Part shown: one piece after another, positions 35,660-44,150 of the stretch
How positions within the stretch are numbered: the first letter of the stretch is position 1
Layout: every line of letters begins with the position of its first letter
Assembly (NCBI RefSeq): GCF_000018685.1
Contig: NC_010001.1
Location: 3,054,001 to 3,118,000 of the forward strand
Origin: Lachnoclostridium phytofermentans ISDg
Lineage (GTDB): Bacteria > Bacillota > Clostridia > Lachnospirales > Lachnospiraceae
DNA: 64,000 nucleotides
Reading direction: 5' to 3'
Notes under the pieces: model-generated
The model's input: only the letters and a program-made list of their open reading frames with translations
Databases searched by the model: none
What the model was told of the DNA's origin: nothing
Made by a program: the position numbers and the translations under genes

Positions 35660-36421
35660 CTAGTCAACAACAACTGCTCCTACAACACTAATTTTATCAA
35701 GTGTGACACCTGTCTTTGTCATAACTACATCTTCAATAATAGCCATATCCTGTTCCGTTAAGTTTGGAGCATTTACTACAACATCAACATGACCGTCATT
35801 AATAGTTACAACGGAATCGCTAAATCCTTTTGCTTCAAGCTGTATTTCAGTTGCATTTTCTTTTTCTGAGATTGCTGTTAACTCAAGAACTCTATCTGTT
35901 GCGTCTTTCTTTTGATCAGCAGCGATATTCGGATTATCAATGAGTTTATATAGATCCTCTTTATTTCTAGCTCTACCCTGTTCTCTCTTTAACTTAGCAT
36001 TTGCAAAAAAGCTCTTATCGATTACATTACTATTTGCTAATACAGCTTCCCCTGGATTTGTGCTTTGGTCGTCTTTTGCTGTACCATTTTCATTGGAAGC
36101 CTGTGCACTATTCTTATCGTTTTCTGCAAGTTCATCAGTAGCATCTTTATTAGCATCAGAAGCTGTCTTATTTTCATCCAAAATTAGATTTCCTTTGTCA
36201 TCTACCGCAATCTTATCCATTTGATCATCAGCGATATCAGCATATTCATCTCCATTGCTATCTGCAAAGATATCATATCCAAGTGCATCGTTAGCCGAAG
36301 CTGCTACATCCTTAGCTGGATCTTTGGTACTGTCCTTGGCGAAGTTTAAGTATCCTGCCACTGCAATCATAATTGCAAGTGCAGTGATAATAATTTGATT
36401 TTTCTTAAAAATATTTTTCAT
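35660..36421 (-). CDS. spoIIIAH: Stage III sporulation protein AH (SpoIIIAH)
   Basis: Mother-cell membrane protein whose extracellular ring domain pairs with SpoIIQ in the forespore to form the feeding channel. One N-terminal membrane segment (QIIITALAIMIAVAGYLNFA, about 9-28) is followed by a long acidic, low-complexity linker rich in Ala, Asp and Asn, and a C-terminal YscJ/FliF-like domain beginning near residue 140 (FANAKLKREQGRARNKEDLY). The start at ATG 36421 is seven bases from GGAGG. Last gene of the spoIIIA operon, with a strong terminator behind it. Confidence 0.95.
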   Translation of the reverse strand: MKNIFKKNQIIITALAIMIAVAGYLNFAKDSTKDPAKDVAASANDALGYDIFADSNGDEYADIADDQMDKIAVDDKGNLILDENKTASDANKDATDELAENDKNSAQASNENGTAKDDQSTNPGEAVLANSNVIDKSFFANAKLKREQGRARNKEDLYKLIDNPNIAADQKKDATDRVLELTAISEKENATEIQLEAKGFSDSVVTINDGHVDVVVNAPNLTEQDMAIIEDVVMTKTGVTLDKISVVGAVVVD

Positions 36422-36484
36422 GTATGTAACCTCCATTTCGCAATATTCTATGGAATTCCTTCACATTTACTTTCAATGTGCTAA

Positions 36485-37204
36485 TCAATCACTCATCTGC
36501 AGTACCTTAATCTTATGTGCAGGGACATTAAATAACACCTCAATTGCATTTACAATATCTGTTGCTATCCTTCCGTCACCACCACCCTGTGCAAGTACTA
36601 CAACGCCTTCAATCTGAGCCTCTATTTCCTTTGTAACGTACGGAGTACTCTCTCCTGATTGATTGGTTACAAGTACCGTTTCCTCCTGACTTTGTGTACT
36701 ATTGTTGTCTCGGGTTCCGCCCTCTTTATCCGTCTCCTTCAGAATCTCCTGATTGTACGGTGTGTCTTTTAAAACTATACGTTCCTTTGAGGCTTTTAGC
36801 GTAATCATAACTTTTACTTTCCCGATTCCTTCCACCTTTTCAAGCAGTTTCTCTACTTTATTCTCGTAATACTCTGTGTAAGTCTCTGCTTCTGACACTT
36901 CGGTAGTTTTCTTTGTTTCACTAATGATAGGCGAAACTGTTTCGGTGATTGCTTTCTGTTCGGTCTCCTTTTCCTTTGAAAAAATATCGGGGAACGATGT
37001 GATTGCTAATATCAATCCTGCCAGGAAGATCAGAATAAGCTGACTCTTTTTTATCTCACCGAGATGAAACTTTTTCACTGAGTTTTTCTTAGTGGTCTGC
37101 TCCTTCTTTTTAGTGTCTTTGTTCTTATCAACACCTTGCTCCTCCCAAGCATCTGTTTCCATCTCCATACAGGGTTTATCTGTATTTTTAATGTTTCTCT
37201 CCAT
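36485..37204 (-). CDS. spoIIIAG: Stage III sporulation protein AG (SpoIIIAG)
   Basis: Ring-forming component of the SpoIIIA-SpoIIQ channel. A charged cytoplasmic N-terminus (DKNKDTKKKEQTTKKNSVKK) is followed by one membrane segment (SQLILIFLAGLILAITSF, about 54-71). The extracellular ring domain includes EKLLEKVEGIGKVKVMITLK near 132-151, with the conserved VLAQGGGD near 205-212. Its start overlaps the end of spoIIIAF by 17 bases, so translation is probably coupled. Length 239. Confidence 0.94.
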   Translation of the reverse strand: MERNIKNTDKPCMEMETDAWEEQGVDKNKDTKKKEQTTKKNSVKKFHLGEIKKSQLILIFLAGLILAITSFPDIFSKEKETEQKAITETVSPIISETKKTTEVSEAETYTEYYENKVEKLLEKVEGIGKVKVMITLKASKERIVLKDTPYNQEILKETDKEGGTRDNNSTQSQEETVLVTNQSGESTPYVTKEIEAQIEGVVVLAQGGGDGRIATDIVNAIEVLFNVPAHKIKVLQMSD

Positions 37205-37859
37205 CGTGGTCCTCCTGTATACTAATATTTATATTAGATGAATCAACATTATAGAAGTCCGCCAGCATATTTTTTATATTAATTTCCATAGGAGACAGGC
37301 TTATTTGCTGGTTTTCATGACTTTCCTTCTCTTTCGAATCTACTTTAATTTGTCCAATTGTTATTGGTTCTACCTGCTCTATTCCAGACACGCCTCCCTC
37401 TTTTGTTTCTTCGCTTGTCCTAAGGTAGGAAGCTTTAATATCCATTCCCAATATCTTACCAAAATTTATACTATCCTTGTCTTTATTGATCTCTATCTTC
37501 ATACTTCTAAGTATCAATCCCTTTTCTGACAGAAGCTTAACCGTTTGTCCACGTAGTACTTCTATATATTCGCTAAACATAGAATCATCACTGAGCTTTT
37601 CCATTCGAAATAAATCTTTACTGATATCCTCTGCTTGTACTAAGGTTCCATGAGAGTTAAGAGAAAAATTAAGAATATCTTCTTTCCCAAACAAATTAAT
37701 TACAGGAGTAACCACAAGCAATACTAAAATTAACCCCGTAACTAATCCAACATATTTTTTATAGTTGCTCTTCCCTAATAAATTAAATATGACGGTTACC
37801 AGGATAAGAAAGATAATAATGTTTTTCATCCAGGAATATAAAGAATTTATAATCCCCAA
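37188..37859 (-). CDS. spoIIIAF: Stage III sporulation protein AF (SpoIIIAF)
   Basis: Membrane component of the SpoIIIA complex. Two hydrophobic segments at the N-terminus (NIIIFLILVTVIFNLLG, about 13-29, and YVGLVTGLILVLLVVTPVINL, about 36-56) precede a soluble domain with a ring-like C-terminal part (INIKNMLADFYNVDSSNINISI cut short here: key residues about 193-214). Length 223. It sits between spoIIIAE and spoIIIAG, overlapping the latter. Confidence 0.92.
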   Translation of the reverse strand: MGIINSLYSWMKNIIIFLILVTVIFNLLGKSNYKKYVGLVTGLILVLLVVTPVINLFGKEDILNFSLNSHGTLVQAEDISKDLFRMEKLSDDSMFSEYIEVLRGQTVKLLSEKGLILRSMKIEINKDKDSINFGKILGMDIKASYLRTSEETKEGGVSGIEQVEPITIGQIKVDSKEKESHENQQISLSPMEINIKNMLADFYNVDSSNINISIQEDHDGEKH

Positions 37860-37879
37860 CGTATCCCTCCTTCCTAAAT

Positions 37880-39022
37880 TTATGTCACTCGCATTGTCGA
37901 TACTGCAACTATGGTAATAACAATCTCAAAAAGTATTGCAGCAACAAATACTGTTTGAAGTAACAAAGAAGACGCCTCTGCAGAAGCACTAACACAATTC
38001 ACAATACGCTTATCAGAAATTGGTTGTATTGCTGCTGCAACTAATTTATAAATTAATACATAAATAATTAATTTTACGATTGGTATAGCACAAATTACAA
38101 TAATAGCGACTAAGCCCGCAACTCCAATACAATTTTTTAAAAGTGATCCAGCCCCGAGTACTGTTTCTGCCACACCGCTAAATAACCCACCAATCCCAGG
38201 AATCATTTGTGTCGCTTTTATAATCGAGGAACGTTTTACCTGATCAACAGCTGGAGTTATAAGGCTTTGTATTGTACCAATACCAATAACCACCGCAAGT
38301 AAAGTCTTTAGCATCCAACGAATTAATGTAGCCAATAATTCCGATAGTTTACTAAGCATGTCCTCTTGAGACAAATTATTAGCAAGTACCGCCATCATAT
38401 AGATACTGGTTAATGGAAATACTATTTTTAATAATAAGTAATCAACAACAGTGACTAAGATTAGAATACCTTGATAATATGCTGCTGAAGTCGTTGCCCC
38501 AGTGCAAAAAGCGACTGACATGCAATAGGTGGGGACTAGTGCTTTCATAAAATTTAATACATTATGTAACGTATCCGTAGCCAATTTTGTGGCTCCAATA
38601 AAGGTGGAAGCCAAGATAACAAACATGAGAAGATAGGTAACATAAAATCCAGTTTCGGCAATCTGGCTATTTTGAAAGGTATGTGAAAAATTCGTAAATA
38701 CTGCTGATATCACCGCTATCGTTAATAATTTCATTAAACTGCTTAAGTTACTCTTAAATTCTAATCCAATAGTTTGAAGCATTTTCTGAAATACACCCTT
38801 AAAAGAAAAACTCTCTTTTCCACTTAATAAATTCTTTACATACTCCCCAAAATTCATATTATCTTCTTTTCCTAAGGCGCTATTTAAAGATTTCTGTATC
38901 TGAGTATAATCATACTCCTCCTCTTGCGTACTCATGGCATACGAGGCACTTGGCTTTCCAATGAGGACTAAGAGGATGCTTATGAAGATTAGCCTTAAAA
39001 TCCATGTTCGTTTTCGTATCAT
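37880..39022 (-). CDS. spoIIIAE: Stage III sporulation protein AE (SpoIIIAE)
   Basis: Polytopic membrane protein of the SpoIIIA complex. A signal-like N-terminus (LRLIFISILLVLIGKPSASYA) is followed by a short external part and at least six hydrophobic segments from about residue 90 to the end (for example LMKLLTIAVISAVF, FYVTYLLMFVILASTFIG). The glycine-rich loop MIPGIGGLFSGVAETVLGAG is a family hallmark. I use ATG 39022; an upstream TTG at 39031 sits directly on the ribosome-binding site. About 380 residues. Confidence 0.94.
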   Translation of the reverse strand: MIRKRTWILRLIFISILLVLIGKPSASYAMSTQEEEYDYTQIQKSLNSALGKEDNMNFGEYVKNLLSGKESFSFKGVFQKMLQTIGLEFKSNLSSLMKLLTIAVISAVFTNFSHTFQNSQIAETGFYVTYLLMFVILASTFIGATKLATDTLHNVLNFMKALVPTYCMSVAFCTGATTSAAYYQGILILVTVVDYLLLKIVFPLTSIYMMAVLANNLSQEDMLSKLSELLATLIRWMLKTLLAVVIGIGTIQSLITPAVDQVKRSSIIKATQMIPGIGGLFSGVAETVLGAGSLLKNCIGVAGLVAIIVICAIPIVKLIIYVLIYKLVAAAIQPISDKRIVNCVSASAEASSLLLQTVFVAAILFEIVITIVAVSTMRVT

Positions 39023-39040
39023 CTTGTCCAATTCCTTTCG

Positions 39041-39424
39041 TTACGCAGTTAAAAAACGGTCAATAGTATCAAGAAGTGCTAATAGCACTGGCATACTGAT
39101 TGCCATAATACATAGTTTTCCAGCTAATTCAATTTGATTACCTATCGCAGAATATCCAGCATCTTTACATAGGTTTGATGCAAATTCTGAAATATAGGTA
39201 ATACCTATAATTTTTAATAAAATTGCAATGTACTCTGAATTGATGGATAGATACCCTTTGATTCTCTCTATTGCTTTAAATATCGTAGATAGCTTTCCTA
39301 TCCCAAAATAAAAGATTAAGATACAACCAGTTAAACTAATAAAAAATGCGTATTCTGTCTTACCATTTTTAAATAGGTTCGCAGCCACAACTGCTATAAT
39401 GCCAATGAGTGCGATTTTTTCCAT
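39041..39424 (-). CDS. spoIIIAD: Stage III sporulation protein AD (SpoIIIAD)
   Basis: Small membrane protein with three or four hydrophobic segments, beginning MEKIALIGIIAVVAANLFK and containing the family stretch EYIAILLKIIGITYISEFA near 71-89. AAAGGCGGG precedes ATG 39424; the ATG at 39460 lies in an extension without family similarity. About 127 residues, as expected. Its relation in sequence to SpoIIIAC (both contain an ILLKI/ILKQS-type motif) is known for the family. Confidence 0.94.
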   Translation of the reverse strand: MEKIALIGIIAVVAANLFKNGKTEYAFFISLTGCILIFYFGIGKLSTIFKAIERIKGYLSINSEYIAILLKIIGITYISEFASNLCKDAGYSAIGNQIELAGKLCIMAISMPVLLALLDTIDRFLTA

Positions 39425-39548
39425 TGATCCCGCCTTTCTACTTACAAGAAACTTGTACAAATGTATACCTGCATAATGTTAATCTCTGCTATAGGCATCT
39501 TTGGTTTATACCTATTTAACGTTAACTTCTGCTAAAGGCATCTTGGGC

Positions 39549-39743
39549 TTACATTTGAAATAATTTCTGTAAGTAATTAAATAAATCCGCAATATAAGGA
39601 ATTACCCAATAAAGTACAATCAAAAGACCGGCGAGACTAGTTATAATCGTATAATCATTTTTATCCGATTGTTTCAGAATTTGGTTTATTACCGAAACCA
39701 ATATGCCAACGGCAGCAATTTTGAAGATTATATATACCGACAT
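39549..39743 (-). CDS. spoIIIAC: Stage III sporulation protein AC (SpoIIIAC)
   Basis: 64-residue protein with two hydrophobic segments separated by the polar NQILKQSDKNDYT, the family pattern. GGAGG lies before the ATG. It is 13 bases downstream of spoIIIAB. The 124-bp gap to spoIIIAD contains an imperfect direct repeat (GTTAA...TCTGC/TGCTAAAGGCATCTT). Confidence 0.94.
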   Translation of the reverse strand: MSVYIIFKIAAVGILVSVINQILKQSDKNDYTIITSLAGLLIVLYWVIPYIADLFNYLQKLFQM

Positions 39744-39756
39744 ATGTTCCTCCCGA

Positions 39757-40287
39757 TTATAGTACTAAGATTGTAACGAAGATTCCTAATAATACCCCCA
39801 GACTACGATAGAGACGAATCTTCTCTTTTGCATCTAAATTTATCTCCTGCATGTCCTCTTCCACTTGTGTAATATACCAGTCGATATGGTTCATCTGCAT
39901 GTCCTTATCAAGATAGCCAAGCTGCTTCCCAAATTCCAAAAAACATGTCCTATCTTTTTTGGTGAGTGAAGTGTTCAATAACTCTTCTTTCATTGCACTT
40001 TCCCAAATTTCTGCAAGACTTACCCCAGAATACTGTGATAGCTCTTTCGATACTTTCTTAAAAAATGGAGTTAATCGTCCATCATGCCGCTTCGTGATAT
40101 TCTCTAGCGCCTCTGGCAATGCAGTCTGCGCATACCTTATATCACCTCGCAAAAGAATAGCGATTGTCTTAGCTGCTCTTAAATCTTCCATTCTCTTTTT
40201 TATTTCATTACCGAATAGAAATCCCATACCGGTACTAGCGCCTATGATTAAGGCGCATCCTGTCATTCTTAAAAATAATATAAACAT
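39757..40287 (-). CDS. spoIIIAB: Stage III sporulation protein AB (SpoIIIAB)
   Basis: 176-residue membrane protein related to type II secretion GspF-like proteins, with an N-terminal hydrophobic segment (MTGCALIIGASTGMGFLFG), a long helical soluble part and a C-terminal hydrophobic segment (LYRSLGVLLGIFVTILVL). The conserved IRYAQTALPEAL is near 50-61. AAGGAGGGG precedes the ATG. It follows spoIIIAA by 20 bases. Confidence 0.94.
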   Translation of the reverse strand: MFILFLRMTGCALIIGASTGMGFLFGNEIKKRMEDLRAAKTIAILLRGDIRYAQTALPEALENITKRHDGRLTPFFKKVSKELSQYSGVSLAEIWESAMKEELLNTSLTKKDRTCFLEFGKQLGYLDKDMQMNHIDWYITQVEEDMQEINLDAKEKIRLYRSLGVLLGIFVTILVL

Positions 40288-40307
40288 TGATTCACCCCTC
40301 CTTTGGC

Positions 40308-41285
40308 TTACGCATAATACAATTTAGAGCCTCTCTCATCGTAGATTTCAGTCACCTTACCGATGGAATCTCGGTTATTAAGAATAATGTACCGTTCGAA
40401 AACATGCTTTTTTATTAATTCTCCTAACAATGGCTTGTCTCTCACTTCGTCAATTGTCCCTCCATGTACCGTTGCAATCATCTTAATCCCACATCCCATT
40501 GCATAATGGATGGCTTCTATGTCCTCTCCAAGACCGATTTCATCCACAGCAAGAACAGAAGGTGACATTGACCTTATTAGTAGCATCATTCCTTTCGCTT
40601 TTGGACAACAATCTAGGACATCTGTTCGTATCCCAAGATCATTTTGTGGAGTCCCCATATAGCAGGCAGCTATTTCCGACCTCTCATCCACCACACCAAC
40701 CGGTATACCCTCTCTATAAGATCCGCCTTTCGTATCCTGTTCGCCATCCGATAATTGTCTGATTACATCACGTAGCAGTGTAGTTTTACCACATCCTGGC
40801 GGTGAGATTATTAACGTATGATAGATACTATTGTCTCGTAGAATATATGGCATTACCAAGTTTGCACATCCCTTCACCTGATGAGAAAGACGAATATTAA
40901 TGAAGGAGATGTACTTCATACTTTTAATCTTTCCTTCCTCAAGGATTACTTTCCCAGCTATCCCTATTCGATGACCACCTGCTATGGTTATAAATCCTTG
41001 CTTTAATTCTTCTTCAAAAGCATAAAGCGAATAATTACTTATGTACTCCATGGTTTCTTTCACTTCTGCTTTCGTAATCATAAATGCATCTTCCAGTGAT
41101 TTCGTAAGACTTGCATTATTATCGATCATGTACTCCTTATTGTTATATCGAACTAGCAAAGGGCTGTCCACTCTTAACCGAATCTCTTGTAATCGATTAA
41201 AATCTAACACTGTTTTTGACAACAGAGTACGTAGTTTCACTGAGAAAATTTTGAGTAAATCATCTTTCCTATTCACACGAATCAC
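40308..41285 (-). CDS. spoIIIAA: Stage III sporulation protein AA (SpoIIIAA ATPase)
   Basis: Cytoplasmic secretion-ATPase-like motor of the SpoIIIA complex. Walker A SPPGCGKTTLL lies near 160-170, and Walker B-like VLAVDEIGLGEDIEAI near 239. About 325 residues, typical. No ATG is available at the start: GTG codons at 41288 and 41285 are possible, and the second has better spacing from AAAGG. A sigma-E-like promoter lies about 36 bp upstream, consistent with mother-cell expression of the whole eight-gene operon. Confidence 0.95.
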   Translation of the reverse strand: MIRVNRKDDLLKIFSVKLRTLLSKTVLDFNRLQEIRLRVDSPLLVRYNNKEYMIDNNASLTKSLEDAFMITKAEVKETMEYISNYSLYAFEEELKQGFITIAGGHRIGIAGKVILEEGKIKSMKYISFINIRLSHQVKGCANLVMPYILRDNSIYHTLIISPPGCGKTTLLRDVIRQLSDGEQDTKGGSYREGIPVGVVDERSEIAACYMGTPQNDLGIRTDVLDCCPKAKGMMLLIRSMSPSVLAVDEIGLGEDIEAIHYAMGCGIKMIATVHGGTIDEVRDKPLLGELIKKHVFERYIILNNRDSIGKVTEIYDERGSKLYYA

Positions 41286-41320
41286 CACTGCCTTTCTTCA
41301 CTAGGTGTTGTCCTGTTTTT

Positions 41321-41350
41321 ACAGTATATGAACACATGAATAGATTATGA
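41321..41350 (-). promoter_or_regulatory. Candidate sigma-E promoter of the spoIIIA operon
   Basis: Minus strand shows TCATAAT (41350-41344) as the -35 element and CATATACTG (41330-41322) as the -10 element, 13 bases apart. Sigma-E promoters use about kmATAtt and CATAcAnT with 13-15 bases between. spoIIIA is a sigma-E operon in Bacillus. Confidence 0.65.
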
Positions 41351-41500
41351 ATAAAAAAAGTCGGGAGAATGGAATGATTTTTTTCATTAAAAGAATTGCT
41401 TTCCTTCTCAAGATAGAATATGATTAAGGGCAAAAGATTTTTCGACTTTGAATTTGACTTTAGCAAAGTTACACGGACTACTAAGCAGGTATGTTTTCAA

Positions 41501-41594
41501 GTGTGGATTAAATATCTTTCACACAACAAGTTGTGTCTGCTGCTGCAACCACAAACTTTAAGGTACAAGAAGATGCGCAGAAATGAGGTTAAAC
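41501..41594 (+). repeat. Leader repeat module upstream of aroE
   Basis: Plus-strand order matches the other modules: GTGTGGATTAAATATCTTTC then ACAC; a hairpin ACACAAC (41521-41527) with GTTGTGT (41530-41536); then GATGCGCAGAAATGAGGTT, which supplies the aroE ribosome-binding site. The rest of the 309-bp spoIIIAA-aroE gap holds the sigma-E promoter and AT-rich sequence. Confidence 0.55.
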
Positions 41595-42365
41595 ATGGAC
41601 TACGGACTAATTGGAGAAAAACTGGGACATAGCTATTCTAAAATAATTCATGAACAGATAACAGATTATCAATATGAGATACACCCTTTAAGTAAGGAAG
41701 AGTTTCCTCTCTTTATGAAAGAAAAGAATTTTAAGGCAATCAATGTCACAATTCCGTATAAACGAGATGTGATTCCTTATCTTAATGAAATTGATGAAAA
41801 AGCAAAAAAAATCGGTGCAGTTAACACCATTGTCAATGACAACGGGAAACTCACCGGATATAATACAGACTACGATGGTTTTTACTATACTCTAGTGGAA
41901 AACCAGATTGAAGTAAAAGGAAAAAAGGTCTTGGTTTTAGGAAATGGCGGTGCTGCTCTCGCAGTACTTGCTGTATTAAAAGCCTTAGAGGTAGGACAAA
42001 TTCTAATTGTGAAATATAAAGAAGAAGATGGCTGTATTACTTATGAGGAAGCAAAAGAAAAGCATTTTGATGCATCAATTATAATCAATACTACTCCTGT
42101 TGGAATGTATCCGAATTGTAATGATAGCCCGATTGATCTAACACCATATCAAAGTTTAGAAGCGGTTGTAGATGTAATTTATAATCCACTTACAACCAAA
42201 CTACTTGCTCAAGCGATGGAACGACAGATAAAAGCTGTCAACGGTCTTGCAATGCTTGTTGCTCAGGCAAAATATGCTGTAGAACATTTTAAGAATTGTA
42301 AACTCAGTGATGAATTGATTGGTCCGATTTATTCTAAGGTGGAAGCTTTGTTAAAAAATAAGTGA
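41595..42365 (+). CDS. aroE: Shikimate dehydrogenase
   Basis: NADP-dependent reduction of 3-dehydroshikimate to shikimate. The substrate-binding domain has KLGHSYSKIIHEQ near 8-20 and the catalytic Lys in NVTIPYKRDV near 56-65; GYNTDYDGF near 98 contains the catalytic Asp. The glycine motif of the NADP domain is GNGGAALAV near 125. The C-terminal domain is compact, giving about 256 residues. Start 41595 has GAGGTT ahead; the ATG at 41583 overlaps the module. It stands alone between spoIIIAA and a PadR operon. Confidence 0.95.
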   Translation: MDYGLIGEKLGHSYSKIIHEQITDYQYEIHPLSKEEFPLFMKEKNFKAINVTIPYKRDVIPYLNEIDEKAKKIGAVNTIVNDNGKLTGYNTDYDGFYYTLVENQIEVKGKKVLVLGNGGAALAVLAVLKALEVGQILIVKYKEEDGCITYEEAKEKHFDASIIINTTPVGMYPNCNDSPIDLTPYQSLEAVVDVIYNPLTTKLLAQAMERQIKAVNGLAMLVAQAKYAVEHFKNCKLSDELIGPIYSKVEALLKNK

Positions 42366-42426
42366 TTTGATAGAAATGCAATGATTTGTTAGAAAAGCAG
42401 TGATTTATTAAAAATATACAATCTTT

Positions 42427-42487
42427 AAAAAGTAAGGTGTTGATTGGTGATGTATAGAAAACTTGATCAATCAACACCTTACTTTTC
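42427..42487 (+). terminator. Terminator-like hairpin after aroE
   Basis: Long stem: AAAAGTAAGGTGTTGATT pairs with AATCAACACCTTACTTTT across a 23-base loop, 62 bases past the aroE stop. The T-stretch is part of the stem end (ACTTTTC). Confidence 0.75.
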
Positions 42488-42493
42488 TAACTC

Positions 42494-42536
42494 TTGACAA
42501 GGAAAAGTTCACTAATCATATTTTTTCTTGTTCATT
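42494..42536 (+). repeat. Family-A dispersed repeat, copy 3
   Basis: Reads TGACAAGGAAAAGTTCACTA then a diverged centre and TTTTTTCTTGTTCAT, matching the reverse complement of the family consensus at both ends. It directly follows the aroE terminator. Confidence 0.75.
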
Positions 42537-42674
42537 TATCTATAAACCAGATATTCATCTGAATATATCAATCTTCTATTTTACTTTCTAACTCCCCAAT
42601 ACTACTATCGTATTAATTTAAAAATAAAGATAAATAAAGATAACTAAAAAATATTGTAAAGTAAATTGCAATTC

Positions 42675-42721
42675 TTTACATTTCCATTATATGGTATTAT
42701 AATATATCTAATCGATATATT
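42675..42721 (+). promoter_or_regulatory. Sigma-A promoter and palindromic operator of the padR operon
   Basis: TTTACA (42675-42680) and TATAAT (42698-42703) with a 17-base spacer. An exact palindrome, AATATATC (42701-42708) and GATATATT (42714-42721), overlaps the -10 box and lies just before the ribosome-binding site, as expected for autorepression by a PadR protein. Confidence 0.8.
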
Positions 42722-42735
42722 GAAGGAGGTGCAAC

Positions 42736-43287
42736 ATGCTTGAGTCAATTATTTTGGGTATGGTATTGGAAGAAGATTTAACAGGATATGATATAAAAAA
42801 GCGCATCGAAACTGGTATCGGAGTTTTTTATAAAGCAAGCTTTGGTAGTTTATATCCTGCGCTTAAAAAGATGACGGGAAAAGGATGCTTAATAGCTTAT
42901 GATAAATCACAAGGTGGCAGACAAAAGATTTTTTATCAAATAACAGAAGCGGGTAAAAAAAGCTTTTATGACTGGCTTTCCTCCCCTATGAATATCTTTG
43001 ATGGAACAAACACCCATTTGGCTAAAGTCTATTTTTTTGATCGCTTATCTCCAGAGCTTCGAGAACATCAATTACTTCAACATGAAATAAACAATGTTAA
43101 TTATCTACACAAACTTGAGGCACTAGAAAAAGAATTTGACAAATTGGAACATAAGGAATGCTTTTATTATAAGCTATCCACACTTTATTATGGTATATGC
43201 ATAACGCGAGAAGCAATACGATGGTGCCAATCTGTTAGAAAACAGCAACCATTGTCCGAACTAATGAGGAAAGGGGCTGATTTATGA
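42736..43287 (+). CDS. PadR-family transcriptional regulator
   Basis: 183 residues: an N-terminal winged helix (ESIILGMVLEEDLTGYDIKK, SFGSLYPALKKMTGKGCL, GRQKIFYQITEAGKKSF) and a C-terminal helical dimerisation domain (about 90-183) as in PadR/Vir-type regulators. GGAGG lies before the ATG. The promoter has a palindrome over its -10 box. The stop codon overlaps the next gene by four bases, so the regulator and the two unknown proteins form one operon. PadR proteins usually repress exporters or detoxification genes; here the partners are soluble unknowns. Confidence 0.92.
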   Translation: MLESIILGMVLEEDLTGYDIKKRIETGIGVFYKASFGSLYPALKKMTGKGCLIAYDKSQGGRQKIFYQITEAGKKSFYDWLSSPMNIFDGTNTHLAKVYFFDRLSPELREHQLLQHEINNVNYLHKLEALEKEFDKLEHKECFYYKLSTLYYGICITREAIRWCQSVRKQQPLSELMRKGADL

Positions 43288-43676
43288 AAGTTCTGGAATC
43301 AAGAATGCCAATTCTTATTTTATCTTATCAAAACTGTGAACTCTATTGTTGTCATTTAGATGGATATAAAGCAAATACAGTGGCATTATATGAGCGTTTG
43401 AAGGAGATTGAATCCATACTTACATCAAAACCTTTCCATTCTAAATTTAGAATATGGTTTAACTTAGACGATAACATACTGACAAAATCAACAATGAAGG
43501 CAATTGCTGAGAGTATACGCCTTTTTGATAAACACATTTATAAAATTGTTTTTATAGGATTGAGAGGAATAGCCAGATGGAAATTTGACCATATCTTAAA
43601 ACAGACTTTTGGGAATAAAACAATTACAAAAGCATATTTTTCTGATGCAGAATTAGCGAAAGGATGGCTTTTATAA
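43284..43676 (+). CDS. Unknown protein of the PadR operon, STAS-like, paralogue 1
   Basis: 130 residues, no family recognised with confidence. Alternating strands and helices are suggested by FRIWFNLDD, then AIAESIRLFD, YKIVFIGLRG and AELAKGWLL, a pattern like STAS/SpoIIAA-type folds. No membrane segment or signal. The next gene product aligns with it in outline (strand ending in N/D-L, acidic pair, helix, I-x-K-[IL] strand, final TWL/GWL), so the two look like diverged paralogues. It overlaps padR by four bases (ATGA) and the next frame closely. Function unknown. Confidence 0.6.
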   Translation: MKVLESRMPILILSYQNCELYCCHLDGYKANTVALYERLKEIESILTSKPFHSKFRIWFNLDDNILTKSTMKAIAESIRLFDKHIYKIVFIGLRGIARWKFDHILKQTFGNKTITKAYFSDAELAKGWLL

Positions 43677-43693
43677 AAGCTGTAGGTGATATT

Positions 43694-44092
43694 ATGCTAG
43701 CAAAATCTCCAAGTGGAGCTTTAAGTCCATATTACTATAAAGGTGGTTACTTTCACGGGATACATTATGGTAGTTATTTTGATGATATGGATGCCTTGTT
43801 TACTATGATGGAAAAAGAAGAGCATTTCATCTTAAATTCACCCCAGATGAGAAGAATTTTAATCGATTTATATGAAACGAACTTATCCAAACCAGCATTA
43901 GAAAAGATGATCCATCATATCGAACAGATAAGTCCTAGGATTATAAAACTTGCAATTACAAGCGATAAAAAGAGTTTAAATAGTATTCGTAAAGCAATAA
44001 AAAAAGCCAGTATATTAGGATCTGGTCAACTTTACTTATGTACAGATATGGAAGAAGGTAAAACATGGTTGGTCAGTGATGGTATTCTATAG
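43694..44092 (+). CDS. Unknown protein of the PadR operon, STAS-like, paralogue 2
   Basis: About 132 residues. Core pattern MRRILIDLYETNLSKPALEK, then ISPRIIKLAITSDKKS and LYLCTDMEEGKTWLVSD parallels the preceding protein. Start: ATG 43694 is preceded by TAGGTG; an in-frame ATG at 43664 overlaps the end of the upstream gene and lacks a site. No signal peptide or membrane segment. It is the last gene of the operon, followed by a shared terminator. Function unknown. Confidence 0.6.
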   Translation: MLAKSPSGALSPYYYKGGYFHGIHYGSYFDDMDALFTMMEKEEHFILNSPQMRRILIDLYETNLSKPALEKMIHHIEQISPRIIKLAITSDKKSLNSIRKAIKKASILGSGQLYLCTDMEEGKTWLVSDGIL

Positions 44093-44095
44093 CCT

Positions 44096-44126
44096 AAAAA
44101 ATAGCACAGGATCATATCCTGTGCTA
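44096..44126. terminator. Bidirectional terminator between the padR operon and efp
   Basis: Exact 11-bp stem TAGCACAGGAT/ATCCTGTGCTA (44102-44126) with a 3-base loop. On the minus strand it is followed by TTTTTT, making a strong terminator for efp; the plus-strand tail is A-rich with few T, so it is weaker for the padR operon. Confidence 0.9.
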
Positions 44127-44150
44127 AAATAAAATTCTAACTATATCTAA

